Positions 10,775 through 20,062 are shown, counted from the stretch's first letter. The stretch: 64,000 nucleotides of DNA from Pseudomonas gingeri (GCF_013386115.1 NZ_JACAOR010000002.1:121881-185880); one strand, 5' to 3'. Made by a program: numbers and translations. Notes: generated by a model from the letters alone, not told the origin.

Positions 10775-11908
10775 TCACTTCTGTTTTTCCAGCTGATGGT
10801 ATTTGCCGGTGTTGTCCCACTGATAAACCACGTAGTCGGAGACTTTCAGGTCGCCCTTGGCGTCCCAGGTCTTTTCGCCCATCACGGTCTTGACCGGGTG
10901 CGATTTCAGCCATTTGGCCGCATCTTCGCCCTTGTTCGACTTGGCGCCGTTGAAGCCGGCGGCCAGTGTCTGGATCGAAGCATAGGCGTACAGGGTGTAG
11001 CCTTCAGGCTCGGTGCCGGCCTTGCGGAACTGCTCCACGACCGCCTTGCTGTCCGGCAGCAGGCGCGGGTCGGCGCCGAAGGTCATGTACACGCCATCGA
11101 CGTATTGCGGGCCACCAGCGGTGGTCACCAGTTCGTCGGTCACGACACCGTCGTCAGACATGAACTTGACGTCCTTCAGGCCTTCGGTGCGCAGTTGCTT
11201 GACCAGCGGGCCGGCTTCCGGGTGCAGGCCGCCGAAATAGACCACGTCGGCACCGGCCGCGCGGATCTTGGTGACCAGGGCGCTGAAGTCCTTCTCGCCA
11301 CGAGTCAGGCCTTCATAAAGCACCGGCTTCACGCCACGCTTTTCAAGCTGCGCCTTGGTGGCATCCGCCAGGCCCTGGCCGTAGGTGTCCTTGTCGTGGA
11401 TGACCGCGACTTTCTTGCCCTTGAGCACATCGACGATGTAGTCGCCGGCGACGATGCCCTGCTGGTCGTCACGTCCGCACATACGGAACATGGCGCTCAG
11501 GCCGCGCTCGGTCACCTGCGGGTTGGTGGAGCCGGGGGTGATCGCGATGATGCCCGCCTCGTCGTAGATTTCCGACGCCGGGATGGTCGAGGACGAGCAG
11601 AAGTGCCCGACGACGCCGGCCACTTTCTGGTTGGCCAGGTCCTTGGCGACCGTTACCGCCTGTTTCGGTTCGCAGGCGTCGTCGCCCTTGACCAGGACGA
11701 TCTTCTCGCCGTTGACACCGCCCGCCGCGTTGACCGCATCGGCCGCCGCTTGTGCACCTTTCATGTACTGCTCGCCAAAGGCGGCGTTGGCACCGGTCAT
11801 GGGACCTGCCACGCCAATCTTGATATCAGCCTGAGCAAACGCAGAAACACCCAACGCAGCAGCCACTGCGAGGGCTACAAAGCCTTTCTTGTAAAACGTC
11901 TGGGACAT
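10775..11908 (-). CDS. livK: Periplasmic Leu/Ile/Val-binding protein LivK/BraC
   Basis: A 377-residue class-I periplasmic binding protein that delivers branched-chain amino acids to LivHMGF. The signal peptide covers about residues 1-26 (basic start, hydrophobic AVAAALGVSAFA, cut before QADIKIG). The mature part has the LivK blocks IKIGVAGPMTGANAAFG, VVGHFCSSSTIPASEIY and ITPGSTNP, and a disulfide-type cysteine pair. The start ATG 11908 has GGAG nine bases upstream; eleven in-frame codons further upstream are not used. A consensus sigma-54 promoter lies 56-71 bases before the start codon, suggesting nitrogen or carbon/nitrogen control. Confidence 0.96.
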   Translation of the reverse strand: MSQTFYKKGFVALAVAAALGVSAFAQADIKIGVAGPMTGANAAFGEQYMKGAQAAADAVNAAGGVNGEKIVLVKGDDACEPKQAVTVAKDLANQKVAGVVGHFCSSSTIPASEIYDEAGIIAITPGSTNPQVTERGLSAMFRMCGRDDQQGIVAGDYIVDVLKGKKVAVIHDKDTYGQGLADATKAQLEKRGVKPVLYEGLTRGEKDFSALVTKIRAAGADVVYFGGLHPEAGPLVKQLRTEGLKDVKFMSDDGVVTDELVTTAGGPQYVDGVYMTFGADPRLLPDSKAVVEQFRKAGTEPEGYTLYAYASIQTLAAGFNGAKSNKGEDAAKWLKSHPVKTVMGEKTWDAKGDLKVSDYVVYQWDNTGKYHQLEKQK

Positions 11909-11963
11909 GAGGTGGTGCTCCAAGGTTTTTTTAGTTGGCACTGCGACTTCACTGAATGCTCAG

Positions 11964-11979
11964 AGCAAGGGGCGTGCCA
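11964..11979 (-). promoter_or_regulatory. Sigma-54 (RpoN) promoter of livK
   Basis: On the minus strand the sequence reads TGGCACGCCCCTTGCT, a full match to the -24/-12 consensus TGGCACG-N4-TTGCW. Transcription would start near 11953, giving a leader of roughly 45 bases before livK. Confidence 0.8.
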
Positions 11980-12051
11980 TAGGTTTTTTGTTCTGCAAAA
12001 AGTCGCTGTCTTATTGTTTTATGGACTGTTTCGGGCCCTTTTTAACTGGGC

Positions 12052-12150
12052 GTGCAACCGTCTAAACCGCGGAAGGTGAAACCCATTTTTTCAAAAGGTG
12101 CAACCTAAAGGTGCCACTACTGCAACCACCGCACCGAAAGGCGTGCAACC
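12052..12150. promoter_or_regulatory. Repeated TGCAACC motifs upstream of livK
   Basis: The heptamer TGCAACC starts at 12053, 12099, 12121 and 12144, spaced 46, 22 and 23 bases, about two or four helical turns. Three of the four copies are GTGCAACC. The array sits about 75-185 bases upstream of the sigma-54 promoter, where enhancer-binding activators usually bind. The bound protein is unknown. Confidence 0.4.
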
Positions 12151-12177
12151 GCCCTGTAACAACGTGCGTCACCGAAG

Positions 12178-12194
12178 TGCACACTCACAGTGCG
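12178..12194. promoter_or_regulatory. NtrC-like binding site upstream of livK
   Basis: TGCAC-N7-GTGCG differs by one base from the NtrC palindrome TGCAC-N7-GTGCA. It lies about 200 bases upstream of the sigma-54 promoter. The remainder of the 11909-12270 gap contains no gene. Confidence 0.4.
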
Positions 12195-12237
12195 CGACTG
12201 CTACATCGCGCACCATTACAGGCTAGCTGCATTGGGT

Positions 12238-12264
12238 AAAAGCGCCGTCCGTATTGGCGCTTTT
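12238..12264. terminator. Terminator after amaA
   Basis: Stem AAAAGCGCC (12238-12246) pairs with GGCGCTTTT (12256-12264). Being symmetrical with A/T flanks it can act on either strand. It immediately follows the amaA stop on the minus strand. Confidence 0.75.
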
Positions 12265-12270
12265 GTTGTA

Positions 12271-13554
12271 TCAAATCACTATGCGCAGGCACTGGCCCGC
12301 GTGATACAGCGAGAATCCGGCCTCGTACAGACAACTGCGCAGCCCCACCGCCAGGACCGGACGCATCGGCGCGAAGGGAATCGGCAGGGCCTGAGGATTT
12401 CCGTTACACAGGTAATCGGCGAATGCCTTGCCGACCACCGTTCCGGTGGTAACGCCGCGACCGTTGTAGCCGGTGACTGCCACTAAACCGGGCGCCGGCT
12501 CGAACAGGCGCATCAGGTGATCGGGGGTAAAGGCGATGCAGCCGGTCCAGGTGCACTCCCAATCGACCTTTTTCAGGTAGGGGAAGTAGTGCTGCTGCAC
12601 CCGATCGGCCCAGGCGCGCAGGAACCACGCGGGTTTCTGATTACCGTTGCCGAGGCTGCCCAGCAGCAGCCGACCGTCGGCATCGCGACGGATGCTGCTG
12701 AGCACCTGGCGGGTGTCCCAGGAGCCCTGCCCGCCCGGCAGGATCTGCCGCGCGGCGTCTTCGGTCAGCGGGCTGGACGCGACCTGATAGTAGTAACCGG
12801 GAAAGAAATTGCGCCGCAGCTCGGTCCATTCGCCCTCGGTGTAGGCGTTGGAGGCCATGACCACCTGCTCCGCGCTGACCGCGCCATCGGCCGTCTGCAC
12901 CGACCAGCGCTGGCCCTGGCGCTCCAGGCGGGTGACCGGAGAATGATCGAACAGTTGACCACCGAGCCCGGCAGCCGCCCTGGCCAGGCCCGAGGTGTAG
13001 GCCATGGGGTTGAGGGTGCCGGCGCGCCGATCGAGCAAGGCGGCGGCGATCTTCCTGGTCCCGGTGGCGGTTTCGCAGGCGCTGCCGGTCAACAGTTCCA
13101 CCGGCGCCCCACGACGCTTCCATTGTTCTTCGCGGCTACGCAGGTCGGCCTCGCCACGGGCATTGTGGGCCATGTGCAAGGTGCCTTCGCGGCGCAACTG
13201 GCAATCGATGGCATATTTGTCGACCAGGCTGAACACCAGGGCCGGGGCGGCACCGAGCATGCGATTGAGCTGGCTGCCCACCGCTTCGCCGAAACCGGCC
13301 TCGATCTCGTCCGGCGGGATCCACATCCCGGCATTGACCAGCCCGACATTGCGCCCGGAACCGCCATGGCCGGTGCGATGGGCTTCGAGCACGCAGACAC
13401 GCTTGCCTTGTTCCAGCAGATGGATCGCGGCGGACAGGCCGGTGATACCGGCACCGATCACACAGACATCGACGCTCAGCTCACCCTTGAAGCGCGCCGC
13501 CTCAGGTCGCTGCGGCGTCAGTTTTTCCCATAGACACTCTTCGCGTAACGGCAT
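12271..13554 (-). CDS. amaA: L-pipecolate oxidase AmaA (FAD-dependent)
   Basis: A 427-residue DAO-family flavoprotein. The FAD motif is DVCVIGAGITGLSAAIHLLE (about residue 28), and the C-terminal VTGYNGRGVTTGTVVGKAFADYL completes the cofactor site. It resembles P. putida AmaA, which oxidises L-pipecolate to piperideine-6-carboxylate in the D-lysine route. It lies after amaB with a LysR gene beyond, the same trio as in P. putida. The start ATG 13554 has GGAG seven bases upstream; a longer ORF to 13689 reads through a REPIN and is not coding. The amaB-amaA gap of 175 bases contains that REPIN. Confidence 0.88.
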   Translation of the reverse strand: MPLREECLWEKLTPQRPEAARFKGELSVDVCVIGAGITGLSAAIHLLEQGKRVCVLEAHRTGHGGSGRNVGLVNAGMWIPPDEIEAGFGEAVGSQLNRMLGAAPALVFSLVDKYAIDCQLRREGTLHMAHNARGEADLRSREEQWKRRGAPVELLTGSACETATGTRKIAAALLDRRAGTLNPMAYTSGLARAAAGLGGQLFDHSPVTRLERQGQRWSVQTADGAVSAEQVVMASNAYTEGEWTELRRNFFPGYYYQVASSPLTEDAARQILPGGQGSWDTRQVLSSIRRDADGRLLLGSLGNGNQKPAWFLRAWADRVQQHYFPYLKKVDWECTWTGCIAFTPDHLMRLFEPAPGLVAVTGYNGRGVTTGTVVGKAFADYLCNGNPQALPIPFAPMRPVLAVGLRSCLYEAGFSLYHAGQCLRIVI

Positions 13555-13607
13555 TGCCAGACTCCGAAAATGAAACCCAACAAACTCCTGGACTTGATAC
13601 GCCCCCC

Positions 13608-13681
13608 TGTAGCAGCGGGCTTGCCGGCGAAACTGCTGGCGCCCCTGAAGACGCCATCGCCAGCATGCCGGCTCCTGCAGT
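13608..13681. repeat. REPIN between amaB and amaA
   Basis: TGTAGCAGCGGGCTTGCCGG at 13608 faces CCAGCATGCCGGCTCCTGCA ending near 13680. The arms have diverged from the consensus at several bases. Confidence 0.75.
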
Positions 13682-13729
13682 GTCCGCACCCAGCCGGGCA
13701 GTGCGGACGAGCACTGCGCTCGCAGGGCC

Positions 13730-15220
13730 TCAGTCGAAGGTGATGCCCTGGGCCAAAGGCAGTTCCAGCGAGTAGTTCACGGTATTGGTCTGGCGACGCA
13801 TGTACCCGCGCCACGCATCGGAACCGGACTCACGGCCGCCACCGGTTTCCTTCTCGCCGCCGAACGCGCCGCCGATCTCCGCCCCGCTCGGGCCGATATT
13901 GACGTTGGCGATACCGCAATCGCTGCCCACTGCCGACATGAACTGCTCGGCCTCGCGCACATCGGTGGTGAAGATGCACGACGACAGGCCCTGGGGCACT
14001 GCATTGTTCAGCCGCAGGGCCTCGGCGAAGTCGCTGTAGCCGACCACGTACAGGATCGGCGCGAAGGTCTCGCTGCAGACCACTTCACTCTGCTCCGGCA
14101 TTTCGACGATGGCCGGCGACACGTAGTAGGCATTGGGGAATTTGTCCTGCAACTGGCGCTCGCCACCGAACACCCGCCCACCCTCGCTCAGGGCCTGCTC
14201 CAGGGCGTCCTGCATGTTCTCGAAGCTTTGCTTGTCGATCAGCGGGCCGACCAGGTTGCCTTCCAGCGGATGGCCGATACGCACCTTGGAATAGGCCGCC
14301 TTCAGACGGGTGACGATCTCCGCCTTGACCGATTCGTGGGCGATCAACCGTCGCAGGGTGGTGCAGCGTTGGCCGGCAGTACCGACGGCGCTGAACAGGA
14401 TCGCGCGTACCGCCATGTCCAGGTCGGCGCTCGGGCCGAGGATCATCGCGTTGTTGCCGCCCAGTTCGAGAATGCTGCGGGCAAAGCGCGCGGCCACTTT
14501 CGGCGCCACTTCGCGGCCCATGCGCGTGCTGCCGGTGGCACTGATCAGCGCCACACGCGGGTCATCGACCAGCGCGGCACCGGCATCGCGGCCACCGATG
14601 ATCACCTGGCTCAGGTACTCGGGAGCATCGTGGAAATTCTTCAGCACCCGCTCGAACAGCGCCTGGCAGGCCAGTGCGGTCAGCGGGGTCTTCTCCGACG
14701 GCTTCCAGATCACCGAGTTGCCGCAGACCAGCGCCAGCGTGGTGTTCCAGGCCCAGACCGCGACCGGGAAGTTGAAGGCGCTGATGACGCCGACCACGCC
14801 CAGCGGGTGCCAGGACTCACGCATGTGGTGGCCCGGACGCTCGGAGGCGATGGTCAAACCGTAGAGCTGGCGCGACAGACCGACCGCGAAATCGCAGATA
14901 TCGATCATTTCCTGCACTTCACCCAGGCCTTCCTGGGTGATCTTGCCGGCTTCCCAGGACACCAGTTCGCCCAGGTCGGCCTTGTATTCACGCAACACCT
15001 CGCCGAACTGGCGCACCAGCTCGCCACGACGTGGGGCCGGCACCTTGCGCCAGGCGTCGAAGGCGCGCTCGGCACGGCTGACCTGCTGTTCCACTTCCGC
15101 CGGGCCTTCCCAGCTCACGGAGGCGATGCGACTGCCGTCGATGGGCGAATGCACGGGCTGCTTGCCCTGTTGGTACAGCGCCGGGTTCACGCCAAGACGA
15201 TCGAGCAATGCGGCAACCAT
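13730..15220 (-). CDS. amaB: Alpha-aminoadipate semialdehyde (piperideine-6-carboxylate) dehydrogenase AmaB
   Basis: A 496-residue NAD-dependent aldehyde dehydrogenase of the ALDH7 (antiquitin) type. The general-base glutamate is in ILELGGNNA and the catalytic cysteine in GTAGQRCTTLRRL. The cofactor region reads GVISAFNFPVAVWAWN, and IWKPSEKTPL is also present. AmaB oxidises alpha-aminoadipate semialdehyde to 2-aminoadipate after AmaA in D-lysine/pipecolate breakdown. It is transcribed divergently from the LysR gene and upstream of amaA. Confidence 0.92.
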   Translation of the reverse strand: MVAALLDRLGVNPALYQQGKQPVHSPIDGSRIASVSWEGPAEVEQQVSRAERAFDAWRKVPAPRRGELVRQFGEVLREYKADLGELVSWEAGKITQEGLGEVQEMIDICDFAVGLSRQLYGLTIASERPGHHMRESWHPLGVVGVISAFNFPVAVWAWNTTLALVCGNSVIWKPSEKTPLTALACQALFERVLKNFHDAPEYLSQVIIGGRDAGAALVDDPRVALISATGSTRMGREVAPKVAARFARSILELGGNNAMILGPSADLDMAVRAILFSAVGTAGQRCTTLRRLIAHESVKAEIVTRLKAAYSKVRIGHPLEGNLVGPLIDKQSFENMQDALEQALSEGGRVFGGERQLQDKFPNAYYVSPAIVEMPEQSEVVCSETFAPILYVVGYSDFAEALRLNNAVPQGLSSCIFTTDVREAEQFMSAVGSDCGIANVNIGPSGAEIGGAFGGEKETGGGRESGSDAWRGYMRRQTNTVNYSLELPLAQGITFD

Positions 15221-15383
15221 GGGGTCACTCCTTCAAACGGGAATCGGAAATCTTCAGCCGGAAAAACACGGCGTTTCAGACCTCTAGTTGTAGCGGCCTT
15301 GAGACTTGCCAACAAACGACCTTTAGGCGAGATATCATTCCGTTTATTCATGCAGCGCAAGAAACAGAAGAAAAGGCCCGTTC

Positions 15384-16289
15384 ATGCTGAATAAAAGACA
15401 CCTGCCCTCGATCACTGCCCTGCAATGTTTCGAGGCCGTCACCCGCCATCTGAGCTTCACCCGCGCGGCAGAAGAGCTGAACCTGACCCAGAGCGCGGTC
15501 AGCAAACAGGTCGCGCAGCTCGAGGAATTGCTCCAGCACCTGCTGTTCCGTCGGGTGCGGCGGCGCCTGCAACTGACGCCGGCGGGCGACCTGTACCTGG
15601 TGGAAGTCCGAAAAATCCTGACCCAGGTGGAAATGTCGACGCATTACCTGCGCTCCTACGGCGGTGAAACCGAAGTCCTGCGAGTCTCCACGCCGTCGAC
15701 TTTCGGCGCCCGCTGGCTGGTGCCGAGGCTCAAGGGCTGGCGCCTGCGTCACCCGCATATCCACCTGGACCTGTGCAACGAGCAGGAAGCCGACGATCTG
15801 CTGCAAGGCCGCAGCGACCTGGCGTTCTATTTCGGCCAGGGCTCGCGCCCGGGCACCGAGTGCGTGAAGCTGTTCAGCGAGGAACTGGTGCCGGTCTGCG
15901 CACCCTCCAGCCTGCCGGACAAGCCGTTCGCCGACCCGACGCAACTGAGCGACCTGGTCCTGCTGCAGAATGCCTCGCGCCCCCAGGCCTGGCATGACTG
16001 GTTCGAAAGCCAGGGTTACCAGACCGAACACAGCTACCACGGGCCGCGCTTCGAAACCTTCTACATGTGCATTCGCGCGGCGCAGGTCGGCTGTGGCGTG
16101 GCCCTGCTGCCACGGTTCCTGGTGGAAGAGGAACTGGCCGACGGCAAGCTGGTCATTCCCTGGCAGCACGCGATGCCCAGCCACGACGCCTATTACCTGG
16201 CCTATCCGGAGCATTCGGCGGAAGTACCGAAGGTGCGCGATTTCGTGCGCTGGATGCTGGAGCAGATCGACAGTCCCGTGCAATCTTGA
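15384..16289 (+). CDS. LysR-family regulator of the ama genes
   Basis: A 301-residue LysR-type regulator of the GcvA-like subgroup. The winged helix-turn-helix covers residues 8-66 (ALQCFEAVTRHLSFTRAAEEL, then TQSAVSKQVAQLEE); a substrate-binding-like effector domain follows from about residue 93. It is divergent from amaB across 163 bases, the usual layout for a LysR regulator and its target, and the same neighbour is found in P. putida. The likely inducer is a lysine-pathway intermediate, which is inferred. Confidence 0.85.
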   Translation: MLNKRHLPSITALQCFEAVTRHLSFTRAAEELNLTQSAVSKQVAQLEELLQHLLFRRVRRRLQLTPAGDLYLVEVRKILTQVEMSTHYLRSYGGETEVLRVSTPSTFGARWLVPRLKGWRLRHPHIHLDLCNEQEADDLLQGRSDLAFYFGQGSRPGTECVKLFSEELVPVCAPSSLPDKPFADPTQLSDLVLLQNASRPQAWHDWFESQGYQTEHSYHGPRFETFYMCIRAAQVGCGVALLPRFLVEEELADGKLVIPWQHAMPSHDAYYLAYPEHSAEVPKVRDFVRWMLEQIDSPVQS

Positions 16290-16296
16290 GGACCGC

Positions 16297-16350
16297 TTCG
16301 CGGGCAAGCCCGCTCCCACAAGGGATATGTGATCGACTGTGGGAGCGGGC
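16297..16350. repeat. REP pair after the LysR gene
   Basis: TTCGCGGGCAAGCCCGCTCC to 16320 is followed by TGTGGGAGCGGGC at 16338-16350, in opposite orientation. Confidence 0.75.
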
Positions 16351-16498
16351 CCGGTCCGGGTGGCACTCCGACGAAAAGGCCGGGGCAGCCAACAAAAATC
16401 GCTGGTAAAACCGCCCGCGGATATGCGCCACTAGCGGTCTTCATTCAAGTACTGCCAGGACGCTGCCATGACGCGCGACCGGCATGGAGATACCCGTT

Positions 16499-17698
16499 AT
16501 GAGCGATAAGGCCTTCGGCGATCGCATTGTGCAGAACCTGCTCGACACCGACTTCTACAAGCTGACCATGATGCAGGCGGTGCTGCACAACTACCCCAAC
16601 GTCGAAGTCGAATGGGATTTCCGCTGCCGCAACAGCGAGGACCTGCGTCCGTACCTGGCGGAAATCCGCTACCAGATCGAGCGCCTGGCCGAGTTGAGCC
16701 TGAGTGCCGACCAGTTGAGCTTCCTGGAACGCATCAGCTTCCTCAAGCCGGACTTTCTGCGCTTCCTCGGCCTGTTCCGCTTCAACCTGCGCTATGTGCA
16801 CACCGGGATCGAAAACGGCGAGCTGTTCATCCGCCTGCGCGGTCCGTGGCTGCATGTGATCCTGTTCGAGGTGCCTTTGCTGGCGATCGTCAGTGAAGTG
16901 CGCAACCGCTACCGCTATCAGGAAACCCTGCTGAGCCAGGCCCGCGAGCAGTTGTATCGCAAGTTCGACTGGCTGAACGCCAATGCCAGCCCCGACGAGC
17001 TCGCCGAGCTGCAGGTCGCCGACTTCGGCACCCGCCGGCGTTTCTCCTACCGGGTCCAGGAAGAAGTGGTCAGCGTGCTCAAGCATGACTTCCCGGGGCG
17101 CTTCGTCGGCACCAGCAACGTGCACCTGGCCCGCGAGTTCGACATGAAGCCCCTGGGCACCATGGCCCACGAATGGATCATGGCCCACCAGCAACTCGGC
17201 CCCCGGCTGATCGACAGCCAGATCGCCGCACTCGATTGCTGGGTCCGCGAGTACCGTGGCCTGCTGGGTATCGCCCTGACCGACTGCATCACCACGGACG
17301 CTTTCCTGCGGGATTTCGACCTGTATTTCGCCAAGCTGTTCGACGGCTTGCGCCATGACTCCGGCGACCCCGTGCATTGGGGCGAAAAATGCATAGCCCG
17401 TTATCACCAGCTGGGCATCGACCCGATGAGCAAGACCCTGGTGTTCTCCGACAGCCTCAGCCTGCCCAAGGCCCTGGAGATATTCCGGGCCCTGCGCGGT
17501 CGGATCAATGTCAGCTTCGGCATCGGCACCAACCTCACCTGTGACATTCCCGGGGTGGAGCCGATGAGCATCGTGCTTAAAATGACCGCCTGCAACGGTC
17601 AGCCGGTGGCGAAGATTTCCGACGAGCCGGGCAAGGCCCAGTGCAAGGACCCGAACTTCGTCGCCTACCTGCGCCACGTGTTCCAGGTGACCGACTAA
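16499..17698 (+). CDS. pncB: Nicotinate phosphoribosyltransferase PncB
   Basis: A 399-residue enzyme that makes nicotinate mononucleotide from nicotinate, PRPP and ATP in the NAD salvage (Preiss-Handler) pathway. Diagnostic segments are [28 protein letters not shown] (containing the autophosphorylated histidine), [18 protein letters not shown] and SFGIGTNLT. The start ATG 16499 has GGAG nine bases upstream; ATG 16484 in frame has none. nadE follows after 36 bases, so consecutive salvage steps are co-transcribed. Confidence 0.96.
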   Translation: MSDKAFGDRIVQNLLDTDFYKLTMMQAVLHNYPNVEVEWDFRCRNSEDLRPYLAEIRYQIERLAELSLSADQLSFLERISFLKPDFLRFLGLFRFNLRYVHTGIENGELFIRLRGPWLHVILFEVPLLAIVSEVRNRYRYQETLLSQAREQLYRKFDWLNANASPDELAELQVADFGTRRRFSYRVQEEVVSVLKHDFPGRFVGTSNVHLAREFDMKPLGTMAHEWIMAHQQLGPRLIDSQIAALDCWVREYRGLLGIALTDCITTDAFLRDFDLYFAKLFDGLRHDSGDPVHWGEKCIARYHQLGIDPMSKTLVFSDSLSLPKALEIFRALRGRINVSFGIGTNLTCDIPGVEPMSIVLKMTACNGQPVAKISDEPGKAQCKDPNFVAYLRHVFQVTD

Positions 17699-17734
17699 TC
17701 CGTTTTCGATTGAATGTTACGTGAGGAGTGAATC

Positions 17735-18562
17735 ATGCAAGCCGTACAGCGCCAGATTGCTGAACAGCTCAAGGTCCAGCCGCCGTTCGCCAACCAGGCC
17801 GCCCTCGAGGCCGAGGTGGCAAGGCGCATCGCCTTTATCCAGAACTGCTTGCGCAACTCGGGCCTCAAGACCCTGGTGCTGGGCATCAGCGGTGGCGTCG
17901 ATTCGCTGACCGCCGGCCTGCTGGCCCAGCGTGCCATGCGTGAACTGCGCGAAAGCACCGGCGACGCGCAGTACCGCTTTATCGCGGTGCGCCTGCCCTA
18001 TGAAACCCAGTTCGACGAACACGACGCCACCGCCTCGGTGAACTTCATCGACCCCGACGAGCGCCATACCGTGAATATCGGTCCGGCGGTGAAGTCGCTG
18101 GCCGGCGAAGTCGCGGCCTTTGAAGGCAAGGCGGCGGTCTCGCGGGACTTTGTGCTGGGCAACACCAAGGCGCGCATGCGCATGGTCGCGCAATACACCA
18201 TCGCCGGCGCCGCCAATGGCCTGGTGATCGGTACCGACCACGCGGCGGAAGCGGTGATGGGCTTCTTCACCAAGTTCGGCGACGGCGCCTGCGACCTCGC
18301 GCCCCTCAGCGGCCTGGTGAAGAACCAGGTCCGGGCGATTGCCCGCAGCTTCGGCGCCCCCGAGTCGCTGGTGGAGAAGGTTCCGACCGCCGACCTCGAA
18401 GACCTCGCGCCGGGCAAGCCGGACGAAGCGTCCCATGGCGTGACCTATGCCGAGATCGACGCCTTCCTGCACGGCGAAGCGGTGCGCCAGGAAGCCTTCG
18501 ATATCATCTGCCGGACCTACGAAAAGACCCACCACAAGCGCGAGATGCCTTTCGCGCCATAG
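17735..18562 (+). CDS. nadE: Ammonia-dependent NAD synthetase NadE
   Basis: A 275-residue enzyme that amidates deamido-NAD with ammonia and ATP, the last step of NAD synthesis. The PP-loop ATP pyrophosphatase motif GISGGVDS lies near residue 48; [20 protein letters not shown] and [15 protein letters not shown] are typical of the E. coli-type enzyme without a glutaminase domain. The ribosome binding site GTGAGGAG precedes the ATG. It ends the pncB-nadE pair. Confidence 0.97.
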   Translation: MQAVQRQIAEQLKVQPPFANQAALEAEVARRIAFIQNCLRNSGLKTLVLGISGGVDSLTAGLLAQRAMRELRESTGDAQYRFIAVRLPYETQFDEHDATASVNFIDPDERHTVNIGPAVKSLAGEVAAFEGKAAVSRDFVLGNTKARMRMVAQYTIAGAANGLVIGTDHAAEAVMGFFTKFGDGACDLAPLSGLVKNQVRAIARSFGAPESLVEKVPTADLEDLAPGKPDEASHGVTYAEIDAFLHGEAVRQEAFDIICRTYEKTHHKREMPFAP

Positions 18563-18572
18563 GCCCCATGAT

Positions 18573-18685
18573 GATCGTTCCCATGCTCTGCGTGGGAACG
18601 CCTCACCGGACGCTCCGCATCCAGCCTTGCTGCGACGACGCGGAGCGTCGAGGGCTGCATTCCCACGCAGAGCGTGGGAACGATC
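18573..18685. repeat. 113-bp inverted repeat of a second REP-like class
   Basis: The left arm begins GATCGTTCCCATGCTCTGCG and the right arm ends with its near-complement, closing at GGGAACGATC. A nested GGACGCTCCGC/GCGGAGCGTC pair lies in the middle. This differs from the TGTGGGAGC REP class. A related arm recurs at 22014-22063. The long gap 18563-18930 otherwise holds only one ordinary REP. Confidence 0.85.
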
Positions 18686-18766
18686 AAAGCGCGAGATGCC
18701 CTTCGCGGGCAAGCGGTTCGCCCACAGGTTGCGTTCGGACCGGGAATCCAGCTCCGACGCGATCAC

Positions 18767-18790
18767 TGTGGGAGCCGGGCTTGCCCGCGA
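18767..18790 (+). repeat. Single REP element
   Basis: TGTGGGAGCCGGGCTTGCCC followed by GCGA matches the REP consensus. Confidence 0.75.
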
Positions 18791-18930
18791 AAGCGCCAGC
18801 CCGAGGAACAAATCCCTTCCAGACACCACAACCCGACAAAACGGAATGAACCCAGCATTTTTTTTCGCTTGCCCGGTTGCCGTCCGAGGGCTTTCATAGG
18901 GACTCATTTTTGCCGCCAGAGTCCTGCCCC

Positions 18931-19953
18931 ATGTCCTCCTTCGAAGGCCTGTTCTCCCTTGTCGCTTCCGTGCTCGGCCAACCCGCCGCCCAGTGGCTGG
19001 AACAACACGTCGACGTGCCGGCGGCGCTGCATGACTTCTCCTTCGACGACGACGCCCTGCATCGGGTCTGGCTGGCCGAAGCCCTGAACCTGTGCCTGTT
19101 CCACAAGCTGGTGGAAGCCGTGCCCGATGGCCGCCGCTATGTGGAAGAACAGGCCGGGGACGGCCGCAAGGTGGTGTTCGACCATGGCGCCATCCGTACC
19201 GTCGACTGGCCCGAAAACGGCGAGTTGCCGCGCGGACGCCTGGCCTTCTCGCGACTGCTGGAGCCCCTGGGCTTCACCGATGTCCGCACCTACCCGCTGA
19301 CCAAGCTGGGCATGACCGGCTGGGGTTATCGCCAGATGGACCTGCCGGAGGATATCGCCCAGTTCTTCGTCTCCGAACTGCACCCGGGACGCTTCAGCGA
19401 GGCCTTCCAGGACGCCGTCGGGCGCGTGGTCGCTTCCAGCCGCGACCCGCTGCAGGCCGAGCACCTGAGCATTCTCAAGCGCCTGCGCCTGACCCGCCAT
19501 TGCCAACTGGGCGAAGCCCTGGTCCTGTTGCCGGCGTTGTACCAGGCCTTTGGCCGGCAACACGGCGCGGTGCACGAGGCGGACTACCGGGTCCTGCTCG
19601 GCGAAAGCGCGGAAATGGCCTGGATCGCCACCGAGGGCAACAGCTTCAACCACCTCACCGACCGCGTCGCCGATCTTGAGGCCACGGTCGCCCAGCAGCG
19701 CCAACGCCAGCGACCGATGAAGGACAGCATCGAAGTCTCCGCTTCCGGCCGTGTGATGCAGACCGCCTACCGTGCCTGCACGGTCAGCCGCGGGCTGATC
19801 GATGCCCAGGGCCAGTATCGCGAGCATTCGGTGCCGGGCTCCTTCGTCGAATTCATCCAGCGCCGGATCGATCCGGAAACCGACCGGCTCGACCTGAACT
19901 TCGACAGCAGCAACGCCCAGGGCATTTTCAAGATGACGGCCTCGAAGGCCTGA
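18931..19953 (+). CDS. DUF1338 / 2-oxoadipate dioxygenase-decarboxylase family protein
   Basis: A 340-residue protein of the DUF1338 family, whose characterised member HglS (P. putida) turns 2-oxoadipate into D-2-hydroxyglutarate with Fe(II) and oxygen. The key FDHGAIRTV motif is present, with His85 and Arg89 matching the metal-binding His and substrate-binding Arg of HglS. A second histidine occurs in GNSFNHLTDRV. It is shorter than HglS (about 460 residues), so it may act on a different 2-oxo acid. In P. putida the hglS gene borders the ama cluster; here pncB-nadE lie between. ATG 18931 is the most plausible start, although its ribosome binding site is weak. Confidence 0.72.
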   Translation: MSSFEGLFSLVASVLGQPAAQWLEQHVDVPAALHDFSFDDDALHRVWLAEALNLCLFHKLVEAVPDGRRYVEEQAGDGRKVVFDHGAIRTVDWPENGELPRGRLAFSRLLEPLGFTDVRTYPLTKLGMTGWGYRQMDLPEDIAQFFVSELHPGRFSEAFQDAVGRVVASSRDPLQAEHLSILKRLRLTRHCQLGEALVLLPALYQAFGRQHGAVHEADYRVLLGESAEMAWIATEGNSFNHLTDRVADLEATVAQQRQRQRPMKDSIEVSASGRVMQTAYRACTVSRGLIDAQGQYREHSVPGSFVEFIQRRIDPETDRLDLNFDSSNAQGIFKMTASKA

Positions 19954-20062
19954 AGCAATGGCCTGTTTATCGTAGGAAATTTCTGTTTTATTCGGCACCT
20001 CTTGAGACGCCGGAAACACCTCGGCAGTCTGCGCCAACCCTTGTTGGTCAGGACTGCCGCCG

